A stretch of DNA of 64,000 bases from Candidatus Eiseniibacteriota bacterium. GTDB taxonomy: Bacteria > Eisenbacteria > RBG-16-71-46 > CAIMUX01. The position numbers and the translations under genes are program-made. Of this stretch, positions 18,605-25,387 are shown in pieces; position 1 is the stretch's first letter, and every line of letters begins with the position of its first letter. Where the stretch lies: NCBI GenBank assembly GCA_903844735.1, contig CAIMUX010000127.1, positions 24,861 to 88,860 of the forward strand, written 5' to 3'. The notes under the pieces are model-generated. The model worked only from the letters and a program-made list of their open reading frames with translations, had not been told where the DNA came from and ran no database searches.

Positions 18605-19576
18605 TCACGCTCCCGCACGACACGCCGCCAGCATTTCCCCTACAGTGGCCGTGGCCAATCCGACGCAGGTGTCGGCCGCCCCGTAGTACAACAGCACGCG
18701 ACTCTCCGGCAGGACGAACCCCTCCGCGTCTTCCTTCTCCGCCACCCATCCGCTCGGGAAGACGACATTCGGCACCTGCCCGGTGCACTCGTACGGCTCG
18801 CGCGGCTCGAGGCAGTTCCAACGAGTGCGCGCCAGCACGCGCGACGGGTCGACCAGGCCCAGAAGCATCAACCCAGCCTGGTAGATGTTCACGCCGGCGA
18901 AGTGCGTGGCCACGCCGTGATAGGCCAGGAGCCATCCATCGCGCGTGCGCAACGGGGGTGGGCCGGGGCCGATCCACTCATCCCAATAGTGCGGGCGTCC
19001 GTGCGCCACGTCCGCCACCACGTCCCAGCGACGCAGGTCGTCGGAGACCACGAGCGTGATGGTCTCCCCGGTGGTCGGCGCCCCCGCGCGAGCGGCGCGG
19101 TTCGGCCGCGTCAGCATCGCATATCGCCCCCCGATCCGCGCCGGAAAGAGGACACCGTTACGCTGGTCGTCGTCCCCGGCCGACCCCAGGAATTCGAACG
19201 ACTCGAAATCTTCCGTGCGCGCGACTCCGACGCGACAGCCGGCCGTGGTGTCGAGCGCCACCGTGACGAAATAGGCGCCTTCGAGCGGTGTGATCCGCGG
19301 ATCGTACACATGGAAGACCGGCCCCGGCACGCGCTCGATGCCGTCCAGGACGATCTCCCGGTCCCGCACCAGGAAGCGGACGCCGTCGTCGCTCTCGGCC
19401 CGCAGGAGAAAGGTCTCACGCCCGCGGTTCTGCACCCGCAGCAGCAGCAGGATCCGGTCGCGAAAACGAACCGCACCGGGGTTGAAAACCGAACTGACGT
19501 CGACCAGGTGTGGCGCGAACGTCGGTATGTCCGCTCGGGTGAGGATCGGGTTCTCCGGGTGACGGACCAGCGGCAT
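18605..19576 (-). CDS. GH130 family beta-1,4-mannoside phosphorylase
   Basis: Inverting phosphorylase that would cleave a beta-1,4-mannosyl linkage with phosphate to give mannose 1-phosphate. The 323-residue single five-bladed propeller starts at ENPILTRADIPTF and contains NPGAVRFRDRILLLLRVQ, then VFHVYDPRITPLEG (family catalytic Asp in YDPRIT), GPGPPPL, YHGV and VVFPSGWV. Size and motifs fit the GH130_2 branch that acts on Man-beta-1,4-GlcNAc from the N-glycan core or on bacterial mannosides, and the flanking PNGase and GH38 genes support the N-glycan option. No signal peptide, so cytoplasmic. ATG 19576 has GGGGAA upstream. It is the promoter-proximal gene of the minus-strand locus. Confidence 0.88.
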   Translation of the reverse strand: MPLVRHPENPILTRADIPTFAPHLVDVSSVFNPGAVRFRDRILLLLRVQNRGRETFLLRAESDDGVRFLVRDREIVLDGIERVPGPVFHVYDPRITPLEGAYFVTVALDTTAGCRVGVARTEDFESFEFLGSAGDDDQRNGVLFPARIGGRYAMLTRPNRAARAGAPTTGETITLVVSDDLRRWDVVADVAHGRPHYWDEWIGPGPPPLRTRDGWLLAYHGVATHFAGVNIYQAGLMLLGLVDPSRVLARTRWNCLEPREPYECTGQVPNVVFPSGWVAEKEDAEGFVLPESRVLLYYGAADTCVGLATATVGEMLAACRAGA

Positions 19577-19616
19577 GTGACGTTCCCCACTCCGGGATCA
19601 AAGCGAGACCGGTGCA

Positions 19617-19645
19617 AGAAGACCAGCAAATGGCCGGGCTGTCAA
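19617..19645 (-). promoter_or_regulatory. Candidate sigma-70-type promoter of the glycan locus
   Basis: On the minus strand TTGACA (19645-19640) is followed after exactly 17 bp by TCTTCT (19622-19617). The -35 is perfect and the -10 is weak (3 of 6). Transcription would start near 19610, giving a 34-nt leader to the GH130 ATG. Confidence 0.42.
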
Positions 19646-19667
19646 CCGGGCCAGCGCACCGGGCCGG

Positions 19668-19683
19668 TGGCGCGTGAATTGCG
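19668..19683 (+). promoter_or_regulatory. Candidate sigma-54 (-24/-12) promoter of the 7-haem cytochrome gene
   Basis: TGGCGCGTGAATTGCG has the invariant GG (19669-19670) and GC (19681-19682) separated by 10 bp, with TGGC at -24 and TTGC at -12, close to the consensus TGGCACG-N4-TTGC. Transcription would begin near 19694, just before a structured leader and about 170 nt upstream of the cytochrome ATG. Confidence 0.5.
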
Positions 19684-19706
19684 CGAGTCGTGCAGGGAGA
19701 TGATCG

Positions 19707-19790
19707 CGGCGGGCAAATGAAACCGGTAACTCGTTCGGTTTCAACGCAGAACCATCCCGGGCAGCCGGAGCCCGGGACGTGCATGGATCA
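19707..19790 (+). promoter_or_regulatory. Two-hairpin structured leader, GEMM-I (cyclic dinucleotide riboswitch)-like
   Basis: GGGCAAA (19711-19717) is followed by a perfect 8-bp hairpin, TGAAACCG (19718-19725) with CGGTTTCA (19736-19743), then ACGCA (19744-19748) and a linker, then a second perfect 8-bp hairpin, TCCCGGGC (19755-19762) with GCCCGGGA (19770-19777), then a GCATGG. The order GGGCAAA, hairpin, ACGCA, second hairpin matches the conserved frame of GEMM-I RNAs, known to control multihaem cytochrome genes in Geobacter. Departures: GAACC instead of AAGCC after ACGCA, and no clear GNRA tetraloop. Alternatively the first inverted repeat is a regulator operator for the divergent glycan locus. 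Confidence 0.33.
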
Positions 19791-19865
19791 CTCACGGTGC
19801 ATCGTGCACGACCAAGGGGCGCCCACGACGCAGATCGCCGTGTTTCCAGGGTGAAAGGACCAACT

Positions 19866-20972
19866 ATGACACTGCGCCGAAGCGGGTACGACGGATCGAT
19901 CCCCCTCGTCGCGGTCGGAATGCTGGTCTCCTTGGTCGTGATACCGGCGTCGTCTGCGCGCGCTGGCGCCTATCACGCAGGCGAAACCTCTTATTGCGCC
20001 GATTGCCACCTGCAAAGCGGCCCCGCGACCGGCGCCGCGCCATCTCGGATGGAACTCGTGTCGGAGAACGTGCCGGAGCTGTGCCTCCGGTGTCACGACG
20101 GCCGACCGGGAATACCCGACGTGATGGGCGACGACATCAACAACCTGACGGAACGGAGTGGCGGCTTCTTCGCTCCGGTAGATGCCGGCAATCCGCGAGG
20201 ACACGAGCTGTCCCGCCGGGCCACCCTCGCCGCCGCCGAGTCCGGCTGCGGACTTTGTCACGCACCGGCCGGCCCGCTGGTGTCCCCGTGGAACGCTTCC
20301 GCGCAACACGGAGGACTAAGCTGTACCGACTGCCACGATCCTCACGGCAACAACAACCCGCGCAATCTCCGTCTTCCCTCGGCGCCAGCCGACCCGCCAT
20401 CCTTCGGACTCTTCATCGCGGCGGGCACCCGGGGACTGGACAGGTATGAACGCAGAAACGTGTGCTACGGCACGCTCGGCTCCGATCGCAGCCGTGAGGT
20501 GAGCGCGCTATGCCTGGACTGCCACGGAACGTTCGGGGGCGCCGACGGCCGAAGTCCCGGCGGTCACCGCATCACGCATCCCTCGTATGACAGCCAACGC
20601 GGCAACACCAACACCATCGCACAGGGAGCAGCCCGCGGCGCAACGGATCCCGGCCACTGGGTCCGAGGGGATGGCAGCGGATTCGACGGGACATCCCGGG
20701 TGCCGTTTCTCGTGCCCGGGGCACGCGACTTCGCGAGCGCCTCGGTCGTCGACCCGGCGCGCAACGGTGTGTTCTGTCTGAGCTGCCACAAAGCGCATGG
20801 CAGCGGCTCCGCTTTCGGTCTCACCTGGACGTCCCGGGAGCGCGGCATCGGTCCCCGAGGCTGCGACCAGTGTCACGGGTTGGCGGCTCTTCCGCCGGGT
20901 GATGCCCCGGCTGGGAGTGCCGGCGCAACAGCCTCGCGTGCCGTACTCCACCTCCAGAACCGGTCGGAGTAG
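19866..20972 (+). CDS. Secreted multihaem cytochrome c, 7 CXXCH
   Basis: A 368-residue exported protein with a signal peptide (VAVGMLVSLVVIPASSARA) and seven CXXCH haem sites: CADCH, CLRCH, CGLCH, CTDCH, CLDCH, CLSCH and CDQCH. CTDCHDPHGNNNPRNLR and CLSCHKAHGSGSAFGL are doubled-CXXCH (cytochrome c3/c7-like) motifs. ATG 19866 has AAAGGA upstream. It is paralogous to the 6-haem cytochrome at 26662 (shared CLSCHKAHG...AFGL / CFSCHKSHG...AFGLVY end and CHDG...PDV segment). A segment NVCYGTLGS looks like a lost eighth site. Likely a periplasmic or outer-surface electron carrier; preceded by a sigma-54-like promoter and a possible riboswitch. Confidence 0.9.
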   Translation: MTLRRSGYDGSIPLVAVGMLVSLVVIPASSARAGAYHAGETSYCADCHLQSGPATGAAPSRMELVSENVPELCLRCHDGRPGIPDVMGDDINNLTERSGGFFAPVDAGNPRGHELSRRATLAAAESGCGLCHAPAGPLVSPWNASAQHGGLSCTDCHDPHGNNNPRNLRLPSAPADPPSFGLFIAAGTRGLDRYERRNVCYGTLGSDRSREVSALCLDCHGTFGGADGRSPGGHRITHPSYDSQRGNTNTIAQGAARGATDPGHWVRGDGSGFDGTSRVPFLVPGARDFASASVVDPARNGVFCLSCHKAHGSGSAFGLTWTSRERGIGPRGCDQCHGLAALPPGDAPAGSAGATASRAVLHLQNRSE

Positions 20973-21009
20973 CTGCGCCCAAGGACATCGCCCGTGTCGC
21001 GGAGTACGG

Positions 21010-21099
21010 GGCGATGCGGTGACGGTCTCGTCCGGCCTCTGCGCCGTGGCACTCGCCACGGATGCGGACGGCTCGATCGCTTGCCCGGCGCACACCAGA
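21010..21099 (+). pseudogene. Amidase-signature gene remnant (about 30 codons)
   Basis: Frame-conserved remnant reading AVTVSSGLCAVALATDADGS then IACPAHTRG, about 23 of 31 residues identical to the active-site region of the intact amidase 1.5 kb downstream (AVAVSSDLCVVALATETDGS, residues 248-267). The nucleophile-serine motif is retained, but nothing on either side is homologous. It is a fragment of a duplicated amidase. Confidence 0.75.
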
Positions 21100-21105
21100 G
21101 GGCAA

Positions 21106-21459
21106 CTAGCCGGTCCGTACAAAGGTCAGGGTCCCGGAGGAACCGTCCACAATCTCGTAGGAACCGCTCATGGTGTCGCCGCTCGCTGTTCCGGTGAAGT
21201 GAACCGCGGTGTCAAACCCTTCGTAGATGGCCGTGAACACAATTGTGTGTCCGGACACAGGATCCCGACACGTTCCCACCCTCGCCATCGCCATCGACAA
21301 AAGTACCAGACTGTGAACAGGACCGGCAGGGCGAGTCGACGTGGCGTGGAACTCTCCTCTCTCGTTGACGTTGGCATCCGGTGTCCGCGTTGTACGGCAA
21401 ACGGGCTTAGCGCGGGGGAGACGCCAGGAAGCACGCCCGGGGAGCGCCCTTCGACCCAC
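21106..21459 (-). pseudogene. Uncharacterised beta-rich protein, probably a 5'-damaged remnant
   Basis: The 117-codon frame ends in VHFTGTASGDTMSGSYEIVD GSSGTLTF (split here), a pattern common at the C-terminus of small secreted beta-barrel-like bacterial proteins (...GTISGNTMSGTY...GTWTA). The N-terminal 30 residues are Arg/Pro-rich and unlike a signal peptide, and there is no ribosome site at 21459, so the real 5' end appears lost. Its stop lies 7 bp from the edge of the amidase remnant, marking a junction of two decayed fragments. Confidence 0.4.
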
Positions 21460-21775
21460 GGCGAGCGGCTGTCAGGCCGCCAGTGATTCTTCCCAAGCCC
21501 TGGGAACAAGGGCAAGCCTTATTCCGAAACACGGTTGAACGCCCGAGAGCCTCCATCCCCGGTCCAGCCGGGAGAACAACACGCGACGCCCACCTCCCCC
21601 CGCGAAAGGTTGCATATACTGGATGAAGACGATGAGCCATAATGGCAACGCTGTGGCTGACCTTCGGCAACGTCCGGTGGATCGCACGGCGCATGTTCGA
21701 GGTAGTTCCGGGCCGCCTTCGCCGACGCCGGCAAGAAGCCCCACCAGGCCTTGACCAGAATGTGAGGACCGTGCC

Positions 21776-23548
21776 ATGAACGAAGCAGACCCGCCAAACG
21801 CAATGAACCGCCGCGATTTCCTGCGCCGAGGGACACTGGCCGCAGGCGCAGTACTGGGCGGGGCCGCGCTCGTCCAGGGCGCAGCCCCCGCCGCTGGAAC
21901 GACGAAGGGGGCGCCGGCATGGGCCAGGGCGCCGCTCGGCGACACCGGCGGCGAGCAATCCGGCGGCCGTCCTCTTGGGGGAAAGGGAACCAGCACACCT
22001 CCGGCCTCTCCGGCACCGAACCCGATCCGCGAGGCTTCCATCGACGATCTGCAGCGCCTCATGGAACGCGGCGAGCTCACGTCCCGAGAGCTGACTCGTT
22101 TGTACCTCGATCGGATCGAGGCGATGAACACGGCCGGGCCTAGTCTGCGCGCCGTCTTGGAGTCCAACCCCGATGCCATCGAGATAGCGATCGCACTCGA
22201 TGCCGAGCGGAGATCCCGCGGCCCGCGAGGCCCGCTCCACGGCATCCCGATCCTCCTCAAAGACAACATCGACACCGGCGACCGGATGCAATCGACGGCC
22301 GGCTCGCTCGCCCTCCTCGGCACGCGGCCGACCCGCGACGCCTTCGTGGCGGAACGGCTGCGCGCGGCGGGGGCGGTGCTGCTCGGCAAGACGAACCTCA
22401 GTGAGTGGGCCAACATCCGCAGCTCCCGTTCGGTCAGCGGCTGGAGCGCCCGGGGCGGCCAGTGCCGCAACCCGTACATTCTCACCCGCAACCCCTGCGG
22501 CTCCAGCTCCGGCTCGGCGGTGGCGGTCTCCTCCGATCTCTGCGTCGTGGCGCTCGCCACCGAAACAGACGGCTCCATCGTCTGCCCAGCGCACACCAAT
22601 GGCATCGTCGGCGTGAAGCCCACGGTCGGTCTCACCAGCCGCACCGGCGTCGTGCCGATCTCGCACACCCAGGACACCATCGGCCCGCACGCGCGCAGCG
22701 TCCGCGACGCCGCCATTCTCCTCGAAGCCATAACCGGCGTCGACCCGCGCGACACAGCCACCGCGGCCGGCGCCGGCAGGAAACAGAAAGATTACACAAG
22801 TTTTCTCGATCCCCTGGGTCTGCGCGGCGCGCGCATCGGCGTGCCCAGGAAATCGTTCTTCGGGTACAGCCCCCCCGCGGACCAGGTGATCGAGGGCGCT
22901 CTCGAAGTACTGCGCCGCGCGGGCGCCGTTCTCGTGGACCCGGCCGACATCCCGACCATCGACGAGATCAACGCCAGCCCCGACGAGATGACGGTGCTGC
23001 TCTATGAACTCAAGGCGGATCTCGCCGCCTACTGCGCGGAACGAGTTCCCGACCCGGCGCGCCGCGACATCCCCGTGGTACGCACGCTCGCCGACGTCAT
23101 CGCCTTCAACGAAGCGCACCGGAAGGAGGAGATGGCGTTTTTCGGGCAGGAGACGTTCCTCCAGGCCCAGGAAAAGGGGCCGCTCAACGACCCGATCTAC
23201 CTCGATGCCGTCGCAGCCGGGCGGCGGCGCGGCGGAACCGAAGGAATCGACGCGGTCCTCGACCGGTTCCAGCTCGACGCCCTGGTCGCGCCCACCGGAG
23301 GACCGGCGTGGCCGACCGACCCGCTCAATGGTGACCACTTCCTGGGGGCGAGCTCCTCCCCCGCTGCCATCGCGGGATACCCGCTTGTCACGGTGCCGGC
23401 CGGATTCTGTCTGGGCCTACCGGTGGGGATCACCTTCATGGGCCGGGCATGGAGCGAGCCGGTCCTGTTGCGCCTGGCGTACGCGTACGAGCAGGCATCG
23501 CGGGAGCGGCGGGCTCCCCGGTTTCTTGCTTCCATGCCGATGGACTGA
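21776..23548 (+). CDS. Amidase-signature family hydrolase with Tat signal
   Basis: Ser-cisSer-Lys hydrolase of 590 residues that should cleave a C-N amide bond; substrate unknown. The N-terminus carries a twin-arginine signal (NRRDFLRRGTLAAGAVLGG) and a Gly/Pro-rich linker to about residue 85, so the folded enzyme is exported. Predicted triad: Lys162 (PILLKDNIDTGD), cis-Ser243 (NPCGSSSGSAVAVSS) and nucleophile Ser267 (ETDGSIVCPAHTNG). It resembles secreted amidases of the peptide-amidase/GatA-like type. ATG 21776 follows GAGGACC. It is monocistronic, flanked by decayed DNA upstream that includes a piece of a second amidase copy. Confidence 0.92.
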   Translation: MNEADPPNAMNRRDFLRRGTLAAGAVLGGAALVQGAAPAAGTTKGAPAWARAPLGDTGGEQSGGRPLGGKGTSTPPASPAPNPIREASIDDLQRLMERGELTSRELTRLYLDRIEAMNTAGPSLRAVLESNPDAIEIAIALDAERRSRGPRGPLHGIPILLKDNIDTGDRMQSTAGSLALLGTRPTRDAFVAERLRAAGAVLLGKTNLSEWANIRSSRSVSGWSARGGQCRNPYILTRNPCGSSSGSAVAVSSDLCVVALATETDGSIVCPAHTNGIVGVKPTVGLTSRTGVVPISHTQDTIGPHARSVRDAAILLEAITGVDPRDTATAAGAGRKQKDYTSFLDPLGLRGARIGVPRKSFFGYSPPADQVIEGALEVLRRAGAVLVDPADIPTIDEINASPDEMTVLLYELKADLAAYCAERVPDPARRDIPVVRTLADVIAFNEAHRKEEMAFFGQETFLQAQEKGPLNDPIYLDAVAAGRRRGGTEGIDAVLDRFQLDALVAPTGGPAWPTDPLNGDHFLGASSSPAAIAGYPLVTVPAGFCLGLPVGITFMGRAWSEPVLLRLAYAYEQASRERRAPRFLASMPMD

Positions 23549-23611
23549 TCTCGTCCGCCGTACGGGAGGGTACGCCCGTCACCGGCGCCGGGCCGAATAG
23601 CGCAAACTCCG

Positions 23612-23632
23612 CGCCCGCCAAGGCGGCGGGCG
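23612..23632. terminator. GC-rich hairpin between convergent genes
   Basis: CGCCCGCC (23612-23619) and GGCGGGCG (23625-23632) form a perfect 8-bp stem with a 5-nt loop, between the amidase stop and the convergent gene stop at 23736. There is no T-tract on either side, so intrinsic termination is uncertain. Confidence 0.3.
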
Positions 23633-23735
23633 AGGTACCGACTGCGTAATCCCCCGGAACGAATCGCGAACCTGATGCGGCGAGCAGGGTTATCGCCAGC
23701 CTGGCGTCGCGGCGGTTGGAAAGGGTCGGGGTTCC

Positions 23736-24386
23736 TCAGGACTCTTCCACCTGGATCTTCCCGGCTGCTTCCTCGTCCGAGAGCTTCTTCTCGGCATATG
23801 CCTTCAGATCGTCGGTCCGAACGCGTAGGACCAGACGAGCCACGTTCTTTTCCTCGCGGAGGGCGTCATCGTCTACGTATCCGGAGATGACAACCCACTG
23901 TCCGGCGGGAAGGTTCGACAGCGTTCCTGCCTCGTCCAAGAGCAACTCCACCAGCTCCGCCTTCCCTCCCTGGTATAGCTCGAGGGGATCGTCCTCGTCG
24001 TGATGGCGGTGCGAGCCGACATTCACGCCGAACAGCCGCATCACCGTCCGTTTCCCATGGTGGTGCGAGCGATCCCAGGATCGGATGGCCACGCGGGAGT
24101 CATCGTCATCACCGAAGATCTCTACGTAGGAGTCGTCGGCGTTGATGGCGGCATTGAAGGTAACAATCAGTCCGTAGTCGGGAAGGTAAACCCCGTGGGC
24201 GTTGTGGCCGCGTTGAACGAGGAAGTTGGGGCTGTCCAACATCAAGTGGTCTAAAGCCTTCTCCATCGATCTGACCCGGTGATGAATCTGGTCGGAATCG
24301 AGAGGATCCGAGGCCCGGGCGCCCCCGGCGACGAGACCGATCGCGAGAATTGCAATGCTCCAAACGCGTTGCTGCAGGCGTGTCAT
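23736..24386 (-). CDS. Secreted protein of unknown function
   Basis: 216 residues with a clear signal peptide (WSIAILAIGLVAGGARA). I do not recognise the family. The mature part has RSMEKALDHLMLDSPNFLVQ, then a predicted beta region (HGVYLPDYGLIVTFNA), an acidic/His-rich loop (about residues 90-135: GDDDDSR, DRSHHHGKR, GSHRHHDEDD) and a C-terminal part with LPAGQWVVISGYVDDD. The pattern resembles secreted proteins that often accompany surface or adhesion genes in FCB bacteria. A very strong ribosome site (AAAAGGAGATGA) precedes the ATG at 24386. The His/Asp loop might bind metal, which is inference. Confidence 0.7.
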   Translation of the reverse strand: MTRLQQRVWSIAILAIGLVAGGARASDPLDSDQIHHRVRSMEKALDHLMLDSPNFLVQRGHNAHGVYLPDYGLIVTFNAAINADDSYVEIFGDDDDSRVAIRSWDRSHHHGKRTVMRLFGVNVGSHRHHDEDDPLELYQGGKAELVELLLDEAGTLSNLPAGQWVVISGYVDDDALREEKNVARLVLRVRTDDLKAYAEKKLSDEEAAGKIQVEES

Positions 24387-24645
24387 GGGTCATCTCCTTT
24401 TCATGGGCCCGAGGCGCGGGCGAGACGGGACCTTGTCGATCCCCGGCAGTGGCTCCTTGTACGGCCGGCCCCGGCCCGAAGGTTGCAAGCGGCCTTGCGT
24501 CTTTTGGAGCGTGACCGCCGTTCGGGGTGAGTCGGGGCGTGACGGCCGGAACGGGAACCTCCCGTGTGGCGCCGGCGGTGTAATCGCCTGTCCGGCGGCG
24601 GGATCTGCGCAGAGCGCACAGGACGCGCAGCACCGCGGAGTCCAA

Positions 24646-24864
24646 CCCGCGTACCAGGACAACGACGACGGCACCGTGGCCGACCGAGAGACCGGGCTCA
24701 CGTGGGAGAAGGACCGAGTTCTGGCGGATGGACAGGCGCAAAGTTACACGCGGGGCGGGGCCAAGGACTGCTGCGAGGCGCTTACCCTGGGCGGGTGCTC
24801 CGACTGGCGCACGCCGACCATCAAGGAGCTCTTCTCGATCGCGACGTTCGGCCGCGTCCCCTCG
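24646..24864 (+). pseudogene. DUF1566 (Lcl C-terminal) domain remnant
   Basis: In-frame YQDNDDGTVADRETGLTWEKD, then DCCEALTLGGCSDWRTPTIK ELFS (split here), is the N-terminal half of a DUF1566 domain, which in intact proteins reads YQDNGDGTVTDxxTGLxWxK...DWRLPTxxEL. After about residue GRVPSGG the homology stops and the same frame continues with unrelated sequence to 25200. No start with a ribosome site or signal peptide precedes it. A broken gene or a displaced domain. Confidence 0.65.
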
Positions 24865-25345
24865 GGGGGAGATTTCTGGCGGGTCACGGTAGAGCTGGCC
24901 GTTCGAATGCCGTTTGAATCGGTGAGCGCAGCGGCGATCCGGGGCCCATCTCACGTAGGCGGCCGGATCGGGAGCTCCGTCGCTCCGGAGTCCCTGCGGA
25001 GGAAAACCAGAAGAATATCCCATCAGCGAGTCGTGGGAGATGGCCGAACGTCGGGTTGTCGTTCCAGGAGGTGGTCGCGACCCCTGAAGTCGGCGGGCTG
25101 CATCATCACTACCCGCGCATCACTCACTTCGACGCCACCGCGGCACCGCTGCATCTGGGACTTGGCTGATCGGCCGCGGAAAATTCCGCACTCCACGTGA
25201 TTTCCCGGAGACGAGATCCTCCGTGCGATCAGAGATCAGCCCAATTCCCCTCAACGACTCACCCGCTATCGCCCTAATTCCATTCAATTCATAGCATTAG
25301 AGAATCCAATCGAAGCCGGTCACGGTCGGCCGCACTGCCTCAGGC
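24865..25345. other. Decayed or non-coding stretch before the electron-transfer locus
   Basis: No intact gene. About 25070-25170 contains a short open end, SFQEVVATPEVGGLHHHYPR, stopping at TGA, that could be the tail of another lost gene; I do not recognise it. 25200-25330 is noticeably AT-richer than the surroundings and holds the upstream region of the sigma-54-like promoter, where an enhancer-binding site for an NtrC-type activator would be expected; no strong inverted repeat is evident. Confidence 0.4.
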
Positions 25346-25361
25346 TGGCACACCTCATGCC
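25346..25361 (+). promoter_or_regulatory. Candidate sigma-54 (-24/-12) promoter of the cytochrome/NHL operon
   Basis: TGGCACACCTCATGCC: TGGCAC is a perfect -24 element, GG (25347-25348) and GC (25359-25360) are 10 bp apart, and the -12 reads ATGC for TTGC. The start would be near 25372, directly before the AGGAGAG ribosome site of the first gene. The operon ends with an NtrC-type sigma-54 activator. Confidence 0.55.
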
Positions 25362-25387
25362 GGAATGCTTTTCCAGGAGAGAATGAA

